Positions 38,189 through 50,236 of a stretch of DNA of 64,000 nucleotides are shown one piece after another. The notes beneath the pieces were generated by a model. That model worked only from the letters and a program-made list of their open reading frames with translations, searched no databases and was not told the DNA's origin. The stretch spans positions 62,001 through 126,000 of the forward strand of contig NW_001799621.1 in NCBI RefSeq assembly GCF_000165425.1, given 5' to 3'. Both the position numbers and the translations under genes were made by a program. This DNA is from Paramecium tetraurelia (taxonomy: Eukaryota; Ciliophora; Oligohymenophorea; Peniculida; Parameciidae). How positions within the stretch are numbered: position 1 is the first letter of the stretch; every line of letters starts with the position of its first letter.

Positions 38189-39771
38189 TCAATGTTCTAC
38201 AATAATGACAATATATAATACTTTAACGATGCCTTCAATTCTAGAACCTATTTATTCCTTAAATGCTTTTTCTCGTTTAAAGATGCTCTTGAATTACTTA
38301 CAAAACAATTCATTGTTCTCTATTAAGAGTGGAGCTAACATCAAAATGTGCAATACTCTTTTCACATTATTATTTAAGTTGATCTCAATTTTTAAGTGGA
38401 ATTACCCAGCTTTGAATATTTCCTTACTTCTTAAGCAATCAAGCATCATTTCGATATTTTAAGCATTACATTCTAAAATATCTTCACTAACTTAGTCTTT
38501 AATCTAAAATTTGGTTAGTGTTAATATCAAGCTATTTACTTCAATCAATTAATTGTTAAAATGTGAAAGTATTTTAACGATATCATTAACTAAACTTACT
38601 ACTAATCCTCTATTTTTATCACAAAGCAATACAATCAATTTCTTAAAATAGAATAAATTCTTACATTGCTGGTATCTGGCTTTTCTTTTTCACATAATTT
38701 TCTAAGTTTTTCTACATTTTCATTTAAATCTTGATTATAAATCAAATGATATTCGTGACTATTAAAAGCATAACTCTTTAGAATTAAATCGATCTATTTG
38801 TAGAGTGTTCCCTTAATGAACAACTCTAATTGATTAAATAGTTATTCATATTAACTCAATCTTGAATTCTCCTTTCTCGATAAGATCTGATCAAATTTAT
38901 AGAATTGACAACGATAGGGATTAATCTTCTTCACCTTTTGCTTAGAACTTGACCATAAGTTAATCGAAGTATTTTCATTATTCAATTGGTCATTGCTTTC
39001 GAATGTAAGTTGTTTTTGATTCTTTATTTTAAAATACGGTTGATATGTTTAATCATATTCATTAGTTTTGTTGTAAAATATGCAGAATGATCTAATCTTT
39101 TTTTTTTGGCAATAATATTGCTCCTAAATCAATTGCAAACTAAACTGCTTGTTTTTTGCTTAACCTTGAAGCACATAGTTTTACAGGTTGTTTGTCTGAT
39201 TCAACTTTTAATATTTTTCAAGTTCTCCATTTATGACTTTCAATTCTTCCTGCATTTAATATTAGACTTCATAGAGATCTGCATATTCTTATGATTATTA
39301 TTGATAGATTTATTAATCCATCTAATTAATTTTTTTGAATTCTGCAATCAAATATTCTCCCTCCAATATTTACATACTTTAGTGATTTGCATTAAAATCA
39401 CTTTATAATCGATTTAATATTTAATTTCTATCAGCCTATTGATTAATAAAGTGATCGAGCGAGCAATTCAAAATTGAATTCATATCCTCCATCACTTTTT
39501 ATTATTGCAATAAATCATTCTTCTGAATTTGATCATCAAGTTATCTACTCAAATTGACTAATTAATTCACTCTCCTCTGAGCTATACTCAATTCATCCTG
39601 CTCTTAAACTAATTCTATTTATATTCCTTTTTATTCCTTTTCAGTGCTTTTTTTTAAATATGTCTTTTATAGATCTTGATGATAACTGTTATGTAGAATT
39701 GACCTATCAAGCATATCTAATTTTTGAACTAAAGCTGCCCTTTTCGATGCATTTTTTCTAGCACTATCCAT
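38189..39771 (-). CDS. Kinesin-14-like coiled-coil protein without a nucleotide-binding P-loop, 519 aa
   Basis: The first 260 residues are a long coiled coil. The C-terminal half follows the layout of a C-terminal kinesin motor. KKIRSFCIFYNK stands where kinesin-14 has NIRVFCRVRP. YKFDQILSRKEN stands where it has FKFDRVF. SQYEQLFNQLELFIKGTL stands where it has SQEEVFEEI..LV.SALDG. The segment that should hold the GQTGSGKT P-loop and the SSRSH and LAGSE switches is absent. The pattern recalls yeast Vik1/Cik1, motor-like but non-catalytic partners of Kar3. One intron (38642-38664, 23 nt) ends AAG. The kinesin relationship is by pattern, moderately sure. Confidence 0.6.
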
Positions 39772-40020
39772 TTTTATAATTTAATTTGAATTAGAATATA
39801 TAAAAATCTCATGAAATAAATCAAATAATATTAGAAATTAAATTCATAATCAGAAAGTATCACATTTGTTTGTAATAATCTTGATATTAGTATAAAGGGA
39901 ATGATTATTATTTACTAGATTCCCACACAGTAGGTTTTGATTGATAAATCTAGCTGTATTGATCTTATTATAAATTGAGCAAATTTGAAATAGTTTCTTA
40001 ATATTTTAGATTTAATTTTA

Positions 40021-41601
40021 ATGGAATCACCTGCTAATTAAAAATTAAAATCAAAAGAATCATTCTTTGTTGCTCCTCTTATTTATTTTCACATTATTAA
40101 TTATAGAAAATATAATAGTGTTGTTGTATCCATAAAGCATTTGCTAGAGATATCTTAACAATCAACTAACGATATAAGGAATCTGGTACGATTATCAAAT
40201 TGATCGAATCTCAATATCAAGTGGATCTAGAGTATTCAAAATACTACTTTCTACTTTCAACCTTACTAAATTGATTAAGATAAATATATAACAGTTGAGT
40301 ATGAACTATTGTTGGAATAGATAGGTTGAATTTTGAGTGTCCTAAAGATGTAAATTTGGAGTTCTCAATTACAAAAAAAAGAAAAACAACGCAAGATCTC
40401 AGGATGATTTGTTCTATGATAAATCCATTTACCTTTGATAGCAATGATAAATACTACATTATATTCAAATAAGAGATAGCCTTTTTACAGATTATTAATA
40501 TTTTATTAAGATAACAAAAACTAAAAACAAGCTATGTCCGAATCATTGTGGTAATTAATAATCAGGATATTGCCATGCAGAAACAGGAGGGTGTGCTTGT
40601 TCTTCATATTTTGTAGACTTGGATTGCTCTAAATAGGCTTAACGCTTATCTTTAGAACAACCACTTAAGAATATTGCAACACAAAAAAAGGAATATTTCT
40701 ATTTTTAAAAGGAGAAATTGATCTCCAACATAACCTTGAGTTTGGGTTTGATGAATTCCTAAAATCATGTATCTGACATCGAGGCTTTTATTTATATGAA
40801 ACCTTTCAATGTGGACTGGCAAACGAAGCATTTTTCAATTATTACATTTCTTTTCATGATCAATCCTCTCAATCTGTGTAAATAGAGATATCTCCATTGA
40901 TATACGACCAATATATTGAAAGATTCTAAAGATTATTGATCACTGTCACAAAATAAACACCTATTCTCATATTTATTTCAGCAAACACATCCTCCTTAGG
41001 TGTCAGTCACGAAATGGATTAAAATCTCGTCATTGTGTATGTACTAGTCTCAATAGCCATTTTGTTGTTGGTGGCTTGGATTATTATTATACTGATAAGA
41101 TTTAGAAAAAGTTCAAGAGTGCATGAAGAAACTAATACAATACCCAATTCACAAATCAATAGTAATAATAATTATAATAAGAGAAGGAATAAATCTAGTT
41201 TGAACCTAAATCTTCTAGATTAATACATGCCAAAATTATTATATTCTTAAATCTTAGAATTCCCAAAGTGTTAGGAATTAGAAGTTTAGGAAGCTTGTTT
41301 GGTTTGTTTATTGGAATATTAAAAAAATGCCATTTGTAGACTCACTCCTTGTCATCACATCTTCCATTCTGATTGCTTATATCAATGGGTAATGAAGTAT
41401 GAGAACTGTCCTTTGTGTAGAACTGCCTTGGATCAAAAGTCATTGAAAGAATTGTACAATAAAAATCTTAATCACACTTTTAATTTGTACAAACAAAAGG
41501 ACAAGCAACCTAATTAGAATGTTGTATTGCAAAGTCAGTTGTTCTCAAATGCTCAAACAGAACTAAGAATGATTGCTCATAATTCAAGCGATAATCAATG
41601 A
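40021..41601 (+). CDS. EGF-like, single-TM, RING-H2 E3 ligase; 5' exons unresolved
   Basis: From about 40,530 the frame reads an EGF-like luminal motif (CPNHCGNQQSGYCHAETGGC, then CSSYFVDLDC). A luminal domain, a membrane helix (VLVSIAILLLVAWIIIILIR) and a cytosolic RING-H2 finger follow (CLVCLLE ... CRLTPCHHIFHSDCLYQW ... CPLC). This order is known in endosomal/vacuolar E3 ligases of ciliates and in Goliath-like proteins. The RING part and stop (41599-41601) are secure. Upstream of 40,530 the coding frame changes several times. No single set of short introns fits, so the ATG at 40021 is tentative. One frame change near 40,750-40,790 needs an intron of about 38 nt ending GAG. Confidence 0.7.
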
Positions 41602-41658
41602 TTTAAAAATATATATATTTTATTAATTAATTTATTAAATATATATTATTTAAAATTG

Positions 41659-42039
41659 ATGGGTGATTTACCTAATTGGGAAATCAATGATCACAATGAA
41701 ATCTATATAATCAAAGCAGAGTCAATGAAGAAATCATATGAAGGCATTGTAAAAAAACTACAAAAGGAAAGAGTAAAATATGTCAAATAATAATAAACAT
41801 CCAATGAAGAACATTAATAAGAAAAACCCACCTCAGATCTCATTTAATAATTCTCCCTTCTTAAATCGGAATTTGTCTAGAGGTATCAGACCAAGGCCTC
41901 GATGCAGAGAGGGTAACTCAAGCTGAAGAAAAGAATAGAACTAGTCTAAGAGTAGCTAAAAGAATAAAGCAAAATACAATAATATTAGTAATAATAGCAA
42001 CAATAGTAATAATTAAACTAGTTTAGAAAAATGACTTGA
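41659..42039 (+). CDS. Small coiled-coil protein starting MGD, 126 aa
   Basis: Single exon between the RING gene and a convergent gene. Begins MGDLPNWEINDHNE, then a long charged helix (VKKLQKERVKYVKQQQ) and a Gln-rich coiled coil ending QFRKMT before TGA 42037-42039. Gly2 is a possible myristoylation site but the context is weaker than for its MG-starting neighbours. No family recognised. Confidence 0.65.
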
Positions 42040-42072
42040 TTATTATGTAATTTTTTTAAGTAATCTAAACTA

Positions 42073-42777
42073 TCAATTTATATATTTCATGTGTATATGA
42101 GTTTGTGACCTTTGTCTAGAAGGTAAGGGTTAATTGAATTTTCTAACAGAAGAATAATTTTACTATTGGTTCTATTATTTTTATTGGCTTGTAGTCCTCT
42201 AATTATTTATTAAAGCTTAATTATTTTCCTTATTGTTGTTGTTAAGAATAGAGTTGTCTCTGTGACCTACCAAAGCTCTTACACTGATAACATCCTTGTG
42301 AGGCTACCCCTCGTTCATTATTTAGCTTTGTTGTAAATTTCGCGCTTTTTAATCTGACCCTTATTAGGTGGTTCCAGACTTTTGTAAATTATTCTAGGAA
42401 TGTTGTTAGGACTATTTAGATGAGTGCTTTGATATTGACTATATTTATTGATTGAGAGCGTCAAAATTTTATTTAATTTTTTGCAAGCTATCTAATTATT
42501 TCAGCAATTTGGTTAGTTCACTCTTTGATATTAAGTAGAAATCAAATTGATCAGTATTATGGACTGATCCTTAGAAATATCCTACTTTTTAGTCGAAAAT
42601 ATTGGTGCGATCAGTAAAAAAGGATTGTATATTGGGGATTGACATCTCCTCCGTTTTTAGATTGAGTGTATTTTATTCTTCTTGATTTGGACTAAATGAT
42701 AGATAGATTTGATCTATTGGTTCCATTTGATATTTTCTAAAATCGATCTATTTCTCGTTATTATTCAGTTAAAACAT
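42073..42777 (-). CDS. Q/N-rich hypothetical protein, 234 aa
   Basis: Uninterrupted frame from MFQLNNNEKQIDFRKYQ to TGA at 42073-42075. Polar throughout, with many TAA/TAG Gln codons and a possible short coiled coil around residues 110-150 (ELTKLLKQLDSLQKI). No membrane segment or domain is recognisable. Its start lies only 22 bp from the divergent URM1 start. Confidence 0.65.
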
Positions 42778-42799
42778 TATTAAATATTTAATTAATAAA

Positions 42800-43084
42800 A
42801 TGAAAGTTATTGTTGATTTTGGTGGAGGACTGGATGTCTGTTTTGAAAACAAAAAGGAGATAACTTTGGAATTCGAAGAATAATAGATTAAAATGGCAGA
42901 TGTGATATTAAAGCTGAAAACAATATGCAATCCTAAGAAATTGGACTTCTTCTATACTCAACAACTGAGACCAGGAATACTGGTGCTAATAAATGATGCC
43001 GATTGGGAATTAGAGGACAAAGAAGAAGCCCAATTACAACACAATGATAGAGTTAGTTTCATATCCACATTACATGGTGGTTGA
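42800..43084 (+). CDS. URM1: Ubiquitin-related modifier 1
   Basis: 94-residue single-exon protein that starts [12 protein letters not shown] and ends FISTLHGG. The C-terminal ...ISTLHGG is diagnostic of URM1, with the terminal di-glycine already exposed so no processing is needed. URM1 is thiocarboxylated by its E1 (Uba4/MOCS3) and donates sulfur for 2-thiolation of tRNA wobble uridine. It can also be attached to proteins. Length, fold pattern and tail fit the family well. TAA and TAG occur in frame as Gln (FEEQQIK). Confidence 0.95.
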
Positions 43085-43144
43085 CTTACTGAATTTCATA
43101 TATATTATATTGAAATTCTTTATGATTTAAACAAAGATTTTAAT

Positions 43145-44373
43145 TCAGATTTTGATTTTGGTTTATGATTTCTTGGATCCGTAAATAAATCGATCCATTT
43201 TCTCATTTTTTTCCATCTATTGATTTAATTATTTTGTTAATGACAATTTCTCTTTTTAAAACAATTCATTTTCTTTTTAGTATATAGATATCTCTGATGA
43301 CAGATTCTTTATTTCTTTTTTGAGATTTTCACTTTCATCCTTACTTTGTGTGTATTTATTTCTAAAATTAATGAATCTATTACTTTAATTCCTCATATTG
43401 TTATTATTCATATTATAGTTTTTTAGACCATACAATTTCAATTTCCTTAAGTGTATTTTATAATTGTTAAATTTATTGTTGTAAAGATTAAATTTGTTCT
43501 ACCTTGGCTCCTAATTTCTGCTTAAATTCTTCAATTTATAAGGCACAATCATTCCTAATAATTGTGATGTTTTTTTCAAATTCCTATTGAGCTTCTTTCT
43601 TCAATTTAATCTACTAATTTTCAGCATCTATCAAAACTTACTCCTCCTAGAATTTTCTTCTTTCAATTTCAGCTCTTAATTGGGATATTGTCTGTTATGA
43701 TTCTTGTTGTTTTATTTAGTGGACATTTCTTTTAATTTAAATAATAGCAATACCTTAACTCATCTAATTTGGATTGAAGTGAATTATTGAATTGGGTTTC
43801 ACTATCGACTTAAGAGATATATTGAGCTATTTTGTCATCATAAGACTTTCTCAATTTGTTAATTTCATGAATCTGTTCCTCTTGCTTTTTAAATATTTCA
43901 TCTTGGGATTTGATTAATTAATCTCGCATCTTTGATAAATTTTCTTTATGTTTGTTTTCGATATTCTCGATATGTTGTTTCAATAAATTAATGGTGTTCT
44001 CTTATTCTTGCAATTTTATTTTGTATTTTAGTTCAATAGACTTAATTTAATTATTATTTAATTGTTCTTCATTATTGTTTAAATAATTAGCATTTTCTTC
44101 ATTCTTTTTAATTCTGGATCTTAAAATTGAACTCAAATGAGGAGTGGTTTCTTGTTATTTCTCTGGAGTCACTGACTTTGTTCTGTCCTCACTTATAACC
44201 ATCTAATCATATGGAATAATCTATTTTTAATGATCTTATTCAATATGCAAGGCAGAATCACAATGATAACATAATTTTATTGGTTCATTTTCATTGCAAT
44301 CGAAACATTTAATGGTCGCAGGTTTGATATTGCAATTGAAACATCTAACGAATTTCCTTTAATTTTGATTCAT
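43145..44373 (-). CDS. B-box-type zinc finger and long coiled-coil protein, 393 aa
   Basis: N-terminal Cys/His module (CFNCNIKPATIKCFDC, then LCYHCDSALH and DHQK) has the spacing of a B-box finger. The remaining 320 residues are nearly continuous coiled coil. Two introns: 25 nt at 43729-43753 ending AAAG, and 22 nt near 43,370 ending TAG. B-box/coiled-coil proteins without a RING are common in ciliates, often cytoskeletal or basal-body associated. It lies 29 bp after the DnaJ gene's stop, same strand. Confidence 0.8.
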
Positions 44374-44401
44374 TATATTTTTTATATATTAAAACAAAAA
44401 T

Positions 44402-45689
44402 TCAAAATATTGAACATTCAATCCCATTTTGATTAAACTCATCATCCTCATTTTCTTCTATTCTTGCTTAATGCTTCTCGAACTCATCAAATTTAAACTC
44501 TTGCAACTTTATACTATTCTATTTGGGTGTAAAAGAGGGTCCTGGTAAAATCTATTTATAGATAATAATGTATGAATAAATACCTCTGCTAATTTCTTAG
44601 TGACATCTTGATCTAGTTCTTTGGGGAACTCGATGTAAAATTACACATGTAAATCACCAAAATGAAGCTCATCCTTGAAAGTAGGTAAACCCTTCTCTTT
44701 TATAGTTAATATTTGATTTGGCTTTATTACTTTATCTGTTGTTATGTTAATGACTTTCTCATCCAAGGTTTCTAATTGAATATTAACACCAACTAAAGCT
44801 TCCTTCAGAGAAATGGTATGCTAATAGAATAGATCTGTTCCTTTTCGAATAAATTTTGGATGCTATTCAATTTCAAGATAAGCATGGACATCTCCAGTTT
44901 CATATCCAGGCTAATGTATTGAATTGAATTACTTTAGAATTGCCTTTGCCATATAATTTCACACAATAGCCATCAGGAACTCCCTTTTCAATTGGTATTT
45001 CAATCTCCACTACTCCTTCCACATTACCTTATCCTTTGCATGATTTGCATTCATCCTCCTTTGCTATTGCCTTACCCTTTCTAAAAATAATTCTAAAATA
45101 GATTATACCCTTTGCAATCAGGACAAGGCGCTTATTGCAGCATATTTATTCCAGGCTACACTTCCACCACCATTTAAACTATTTTATTTCCCTTGCATGA
45201 TGAACAAGTAACTGATTGCTTGCCTCCCTACCCTTAGCATTCTTCACAAGATCTTCTAATGTCATTTAAGGTCTTTTTATGGTATGCTCCCAAGGCGACG
45301 TCCTTAAGTGTAATTTTATGATTGAGCTTATGGGGTTCGCATTTTTTGAATTAAGGATTCTTGACATTGAGTTGTTTGAGCAATCCTTGTTTTCCGAATT
45401 TATCATAAATTTTCTTTTTTTCAGGATCTGACAACACTTCATTTGCCTTTTGAATCAGTTAGAACTTTTCTTAATTTCCTCCAGGTCTATCAGGATGATA
45501 TTTCTTGGCTAGTGTTTTATATGCTTATTTAACAGCAGGAATATCCGATTGAGGAGGAATTTCTAATATTTCATATAGTTCTTTATTATCTACATCTTGG
45601 GGTGGAAGTTGCTCCTCAAATTCATCTTCGAAATCATCATCATGATAAGCAAAGTGACCAAATGCTCCTGGAAAAGGAATTCCAAACAT
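44402..45689 (-). CDS. DnaJ/Hsp40 co-chaperone, type I (Ydj1-like), 401 aa
   Basis: J-domain with catalytic HPD in KKYHPDRPGG (about 65-74) stimulates Hsp70. A short Gly-poor linker follows. The zinc-binding region has four CxxC motifs: CEEC, CSSC, CPDC, CKSC. Two beta-sandwich substrate-binding domains complete the type I layout. Three introns: 28 nt near 45080, 22 nt near 44915, 32 nt near 44560, all ending TAG. The C-terminus ends GIECSIF and lacks the CaaX farnesylation box of Ydj1. Cytosolic folding of new or stressed proteins is the likely job. Confidence 0.95.
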
Positions 45690-45751
45690 TAATTTGAAAA
45701 TAAAATTTATATATCTAGTTTGTTATAGATTTTTGTTTAAATTAATACATA

Positions 45752-46126
45752 TCAAAATTTATTATGGATTGCCATATAATTTTTTTATTTTTTAAAAGGA
45801 GAACTGGGTTTGCAAGGAGATCTTTCATTGGCCACAGGAGATCGAAATGATAATTCGTTATATTAACGAAGAATTGTATTGAATTGATTCCCCCTTATGT
45901 TTGAATCATTCACAAATCTCATTAACTCTATGAAGAGTTATTGCAATTTGACAGATTGGTTGAGTAATTGATCATACTTCAATTACCTCTTCATATCTAT
46001 TTGTTATAAGTAATTGAGTTGTTCTCTCATTTGGGTTAGTTAAACATCTATTGATGATCTCTAATTGTCACTCTGAAGTCTATCAAGCAACTCACTATTT
46101 TCTTTTATTACATCTTCGATATTCAT
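45752..46126 (-). CDS. Small coiled-coil protein, 124 aa
   Basis: Single exon starting MNIEDVIKENSELLDRLQSD, a coiled coil for about 80 residues, then a Ser/Pro/Lys tail with SPVANERSPCKPSSP, which offers several proline-directed phosphorylation sites. No family recognised. It sits in a run of four minus-strand genes with gaps of tens of bases. Confidence 0.65.
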
Positions 46127-46179
46127 GATCGTTATATTAATTTATAATAATTTAGTGTGGGAGTTTAAAAACAAAACAA

Positions 46180-47402
46180 TCAGTAGTATTGTGGAATCCT
46201 GTCCTTAAATCCCAATTAGGATTTGGATATCTCTTTTATTTGGTTTTATTGATCTGACAACTTGGATCTCAGAAATTCGTTATCAGATTTATGATTTTTG
46301 TGATCCTCCAATTCGTGTCTCATATCGGTCAGCTAGCATATTTAATTATCAATTTACCTATTTATTCTATCGCCTAATCTCATTTTCCAATATTTGAATC
46401 CTTTCCTAATAATCCTCTATCTCCTCCTAATTACCAGGCTGACCCGCATTCATTAATTATTGTTTATAGTACATAATCTCTGATTTGGCTTATTCCAATT
46501 CCTACTGTAATTATTGATCATTGTTGTTTTACTAGCCATATCTCAACTGGATAACAAAAATAATGTACTTTCAAACGCAGAGTGTTGACTTCAGATTCCT
46601 TCTCTTACAACTAGGCTTTCAACATTTAATTCTCATTGCCTAATTGAGAATCCTGTTGAGAATATCTAAGTCTACCCATCAATTGATCCTTCTCCTATTG
46701 CAGTAAATAGATTTTTTATTTCAATTGATTAATTTCTTACGAATAGACATCGCCATTGTTTTTTCTTAATCTCCATTCTTGTACTTCCTATTCTCTGAGA
46801 ACAAGCAGACTCTTGGCTTAATCCAGTTCTATTATCTTTTCTTTGGAGAATTGATTCATCTAATCCAACTTGTCAGTTAAAACTAAAGCAATATGTTCAT
46901 TATCTGCTTTCAACTCCTAGATTTCATGAAAATGCTATTCTTTTAATTGGTCTATCTGTGAATTCAAGAAGTCTATTTCTTAGTTCTTATTGTTAATGGT
47001 TGACATAAATGATTCTCTCTCTTACTAAAACTATAATATTTTATTGTTCAATTCGGTTTAAGCAATAGTGTGTTGATTTTACAATTAAATTTCCTTCTGA
47101 GTCGCCTTTTGTAATTCTTATGCTAATTTGTCATAACGTTTCATTAAATCTTCCAAAAAGACTTTAAGTTCTGGCAATGATAATCCATTGAATTGATTTT
47201 AATCTTGTTATGGTTGTTGGGATTCATTGGGGAGGACTCGAATAATTTCTGTAGTGGGTACATGCTACTTAGGTTGGATGGGAATAACCTTTTAAGAGTA
47301 CATCGGTTGAGCAGGCTGAGAATATTGTGAGTGATTTACAACTGTTAAATAGGAAGGTTTTGGAGTATAAGATCTGGGGGGAATGTTGGAATAGGTTATC
47401 AT
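46180..47402 (-). CDS. Coiled-coil protein, 391 aa
   Basis: Starts MITYSNIPPRSYTPKPS, has about 80 Pro/Gln-rich residues, then an almost unbroken coiled coil to the end (IPQYY). Two introns: 22 nt near 46545 ending CAG, and 25 nt near 46330 ending TAG. The layout is typical of structural proteins of the ciliate cortex or basal bodies, but no specific family is recognisable. Ends 53 bp before the start of the next minus-strand gene. Confidence 0.75.
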
Positions 47403-47657
47403 GAATGATTATCAGACTTTCTAATAAAATAAATATAATTATTTTGTCTGTATAAATATATATTCTTGTTTTGGATTACTTCATGAATCCAATCATTAAA
47501 CTAAGTTGTATATGTGAGACTAAAGGAGTTTCAGATTTTAATCGATCAGAACTCTGCATACCTTTGATAAATCTTTATTAATTGAAATATTGTTAGGTTT
47601 TTTACTAACAGCAAATTTAATTTAACAGATTCATAAAAGAATTCAAATAAAAATTAG

Positions 47658-49824
47658 ATGGAGGACAGAGTTTTGAGAACCAATTAAATAATTAACAGAG
47701 CGCAGGATTACTAAACCACAAAGTTAGGATCTTTAGGAGACAATCAATATTTGAAAAAAGAAAACTGGAGACAAATTGATCAACTAAACAAAAACGAATT
47801 TGGAAGTTATGAAAGATAAAAATAAAACTTGGACTCAAAGATTCATTAACAATCATTCAAATAAGTTTGTAATCGCTAAGTAGAGAAAGAGTTAAATAGT
47901 TATAATTCAAAACTTAAGGAATCATATTATTATGATTAAGCAAGACCTTAAACCGCTGTTTATTAGTCCAAAGAAGACAAGTAAGATCAAATACATTTTA
48001 AAACAGAAGATAGATAAAGAATAGAACAATAGTTAGCTCATTCCTCTGATAAATATTTATCAAAATAAAATGGATTGCCTTTTGGTAATAGAACTCCAAT
48101 GGATCCAAAAGCTAATTTCATTGCAAACACTCCTCAAGATAGAGCAATAAAAAATGCGTTTAAAAGCGAATACCAATATTCGAGTTTGAAGAGAGACAAT
48201 AAATTACCAGAATATTAAAGAATTTATCCTGAAACAACAACAGATAAAACTGCCTTGCGTGAATAAATTTATAGAACAGATTAAAAACAGACATAAGAAT
48301 AATCAAGTTTCTAAGATATCGAAAGAAGACTATAATAGAGGAGAGAATAAGTAGAGAAGATAGCAGGATAATAGGAGGGAAGACTTAATTATTATTCAAA
48401 ATCATAAGAATACTCCCAAAGATAATAAGGATTAGAGGGCAGCTAATTGAAAATGAAATAATTCTAAGAATAACTTAGAAATGAAGTATAGACTAGATTG
48501 AAAGAACAGTCTAATAAATAGTATAATATTAATGAAGATAAAAGACAATATGAAAGGGATTTTGAAAACAAATAAAAAAACAAAGAAATACTTGAATTGG
48601 ATTAATTCAAATACACCCAATTAGATGAGAAATTTAAATAAAATGAAAGGAAAAACATTTACAATTAAGATTATGGAGTAAATATTAGAAAGTCTAATGA
48701 ACAAACATCCACAAAGACAAATGATTCTAAATACTAACAAATATCAGACTATGGAAAATATCATTTTAGTTAAAAATAAGAATTTGATCTTAATCACGAT
48801 AAGGTGAAATTTGTTGATAGATCAATTTATCAAAATAAATCTGTAAATGAAGATGCTTGTGATCTAAGATATTAAGGAAGTCTCTCTAATGAATCCTATG
48901 ATAGACTACTTTATAAAGACAAGTTGTATTCTCAATCAAAAAAATAGCAATACCATGCTAAAAGAGAGTCTGATTAATCTCAAGAAATATAAAGAAAGCT
49001 TAACTTGTATGATAAGTTACAGCAATTTGACCAGGATAATAAAAAGAAATACTAAGATGGCCAAATATATTAAGCTTTGAAATAGGAAACTAAAACTTAT
49101 GATTTGAAGTAATCAGCCGAACCAAAAAATTATGGTTAATAGTATGATATTTAAAAGCATAATTAAATTTAAGAGAAAGTAGAGTTTAAAAGATCTCAAT
49201 TCTAACCTGAAGTAAATTAAGTTAAAGTAGAGTTGGAAAAAAAGTATGGATATTTGAAATCAGAATTGGCCCCATAAAAGTCAGAATTTGATAAAAAGAG
49301 GGTGTTTGAGAACAGGTTAAAACCAGAACCCATTTAAACTAAGAATGTTGGGGGTAGAGAGTATTTGGGATAAAAGTATTAATAAAGAGAATAATATCGT
49401 TATGGATAGAGACATAGTTATCATGAAGAATCCTCTAGCGCTGATGGTTTTGGGTTAGAAAAAGGAAATAAAAGAAATAATAATAGGGCTATTGATGATA
49501 TACTTCAAGGAACAGCATTAAGTAAATATATTGAAAGAGAGAAAAATCAAAATAAAATGGTAGATAGAGTTGGAAACAGCAAGATCAACTATTAGAAGTC
49601 TCCATTAAATGATAAAGAATAGTATTTAAACTAAGATAGATTGAATAAATTAAAAAGATAAATAGGAAATGATAGATATGCAATAAATGAATTTTAAAGA
49701 AGATAACCGTCAGATCAAAACTTACAAAAATGTAATTATATAGTTATTTTTAGATTATAGTGCTGGCGGTGGTTTAATAAGTTAGCAATTTGGAAACTAT
49801 GATAGAAAAGAAAGAAGAATTTGA
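47658..49824 (+). CDS. Large Q/K-rich low-complexity protein, 714 aa
   Basis: More than 2 kb of TGA-free frame from ATG 47658, interrupted only by a 22-nt GTA..TAG intron near 49731. Extremely rich in Gln (mostly TAA/TAG), Lys, Tyr and Asp, with irregular Tyr-containing repeats such as QYRYGQRHSYHEE. Hydrophobic residues are too sparse for a folded domain. Likely an intrinsically disordered structural or RNA-associated protein. Antisense frames in this span are mirror images of it. Confidence 0.75.
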
Positions 49825-50236
49825 TATTGACAAATTTCATTTACATCCACTTTTTTACGAATATTATTAATATTACACTTTATTAATCAATGCCTTTAGG
49901 GATTGTTGACTAATAAGTTCTAATTTCTAAAACATTTGATTTTAAGCGAAAGTAAGTCTCAACTGTTAAAATCATTAGTAATACAATCAAATTAGATGAA
50001 TGAGATTCTCTACAGTATTAGTTTATGAAAGATGTATAATTGGCATTATTATTCATTAGATGACATAGATATTTATAAATGATTTTAGTAACTGAGGGAA
50101 ACGATAAGTTTTGTTCAAAAAAGATAAGTTATATTTTTTAATATTGTTTATCAATGTTATTACTATATTTAGTGAATTAATGATTTAACTTATTAATAAT
50201 AAATCACACAAAGAGCAAATTTATAGAATTCTATAA
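49825..50236. other. Convergent AT-rich intergenic region
   Basis: Between two convergent genes; no frame, repeat or RNA feature seen. Confidence 0.45.

Noticed and set aside
47658-49824. A tandem-repeat surface antigen
   Set aside because: Tyr/Gln-rich segments recur irregularly but without a fixed period, and the protein lacks a signal peptide and cysteines.
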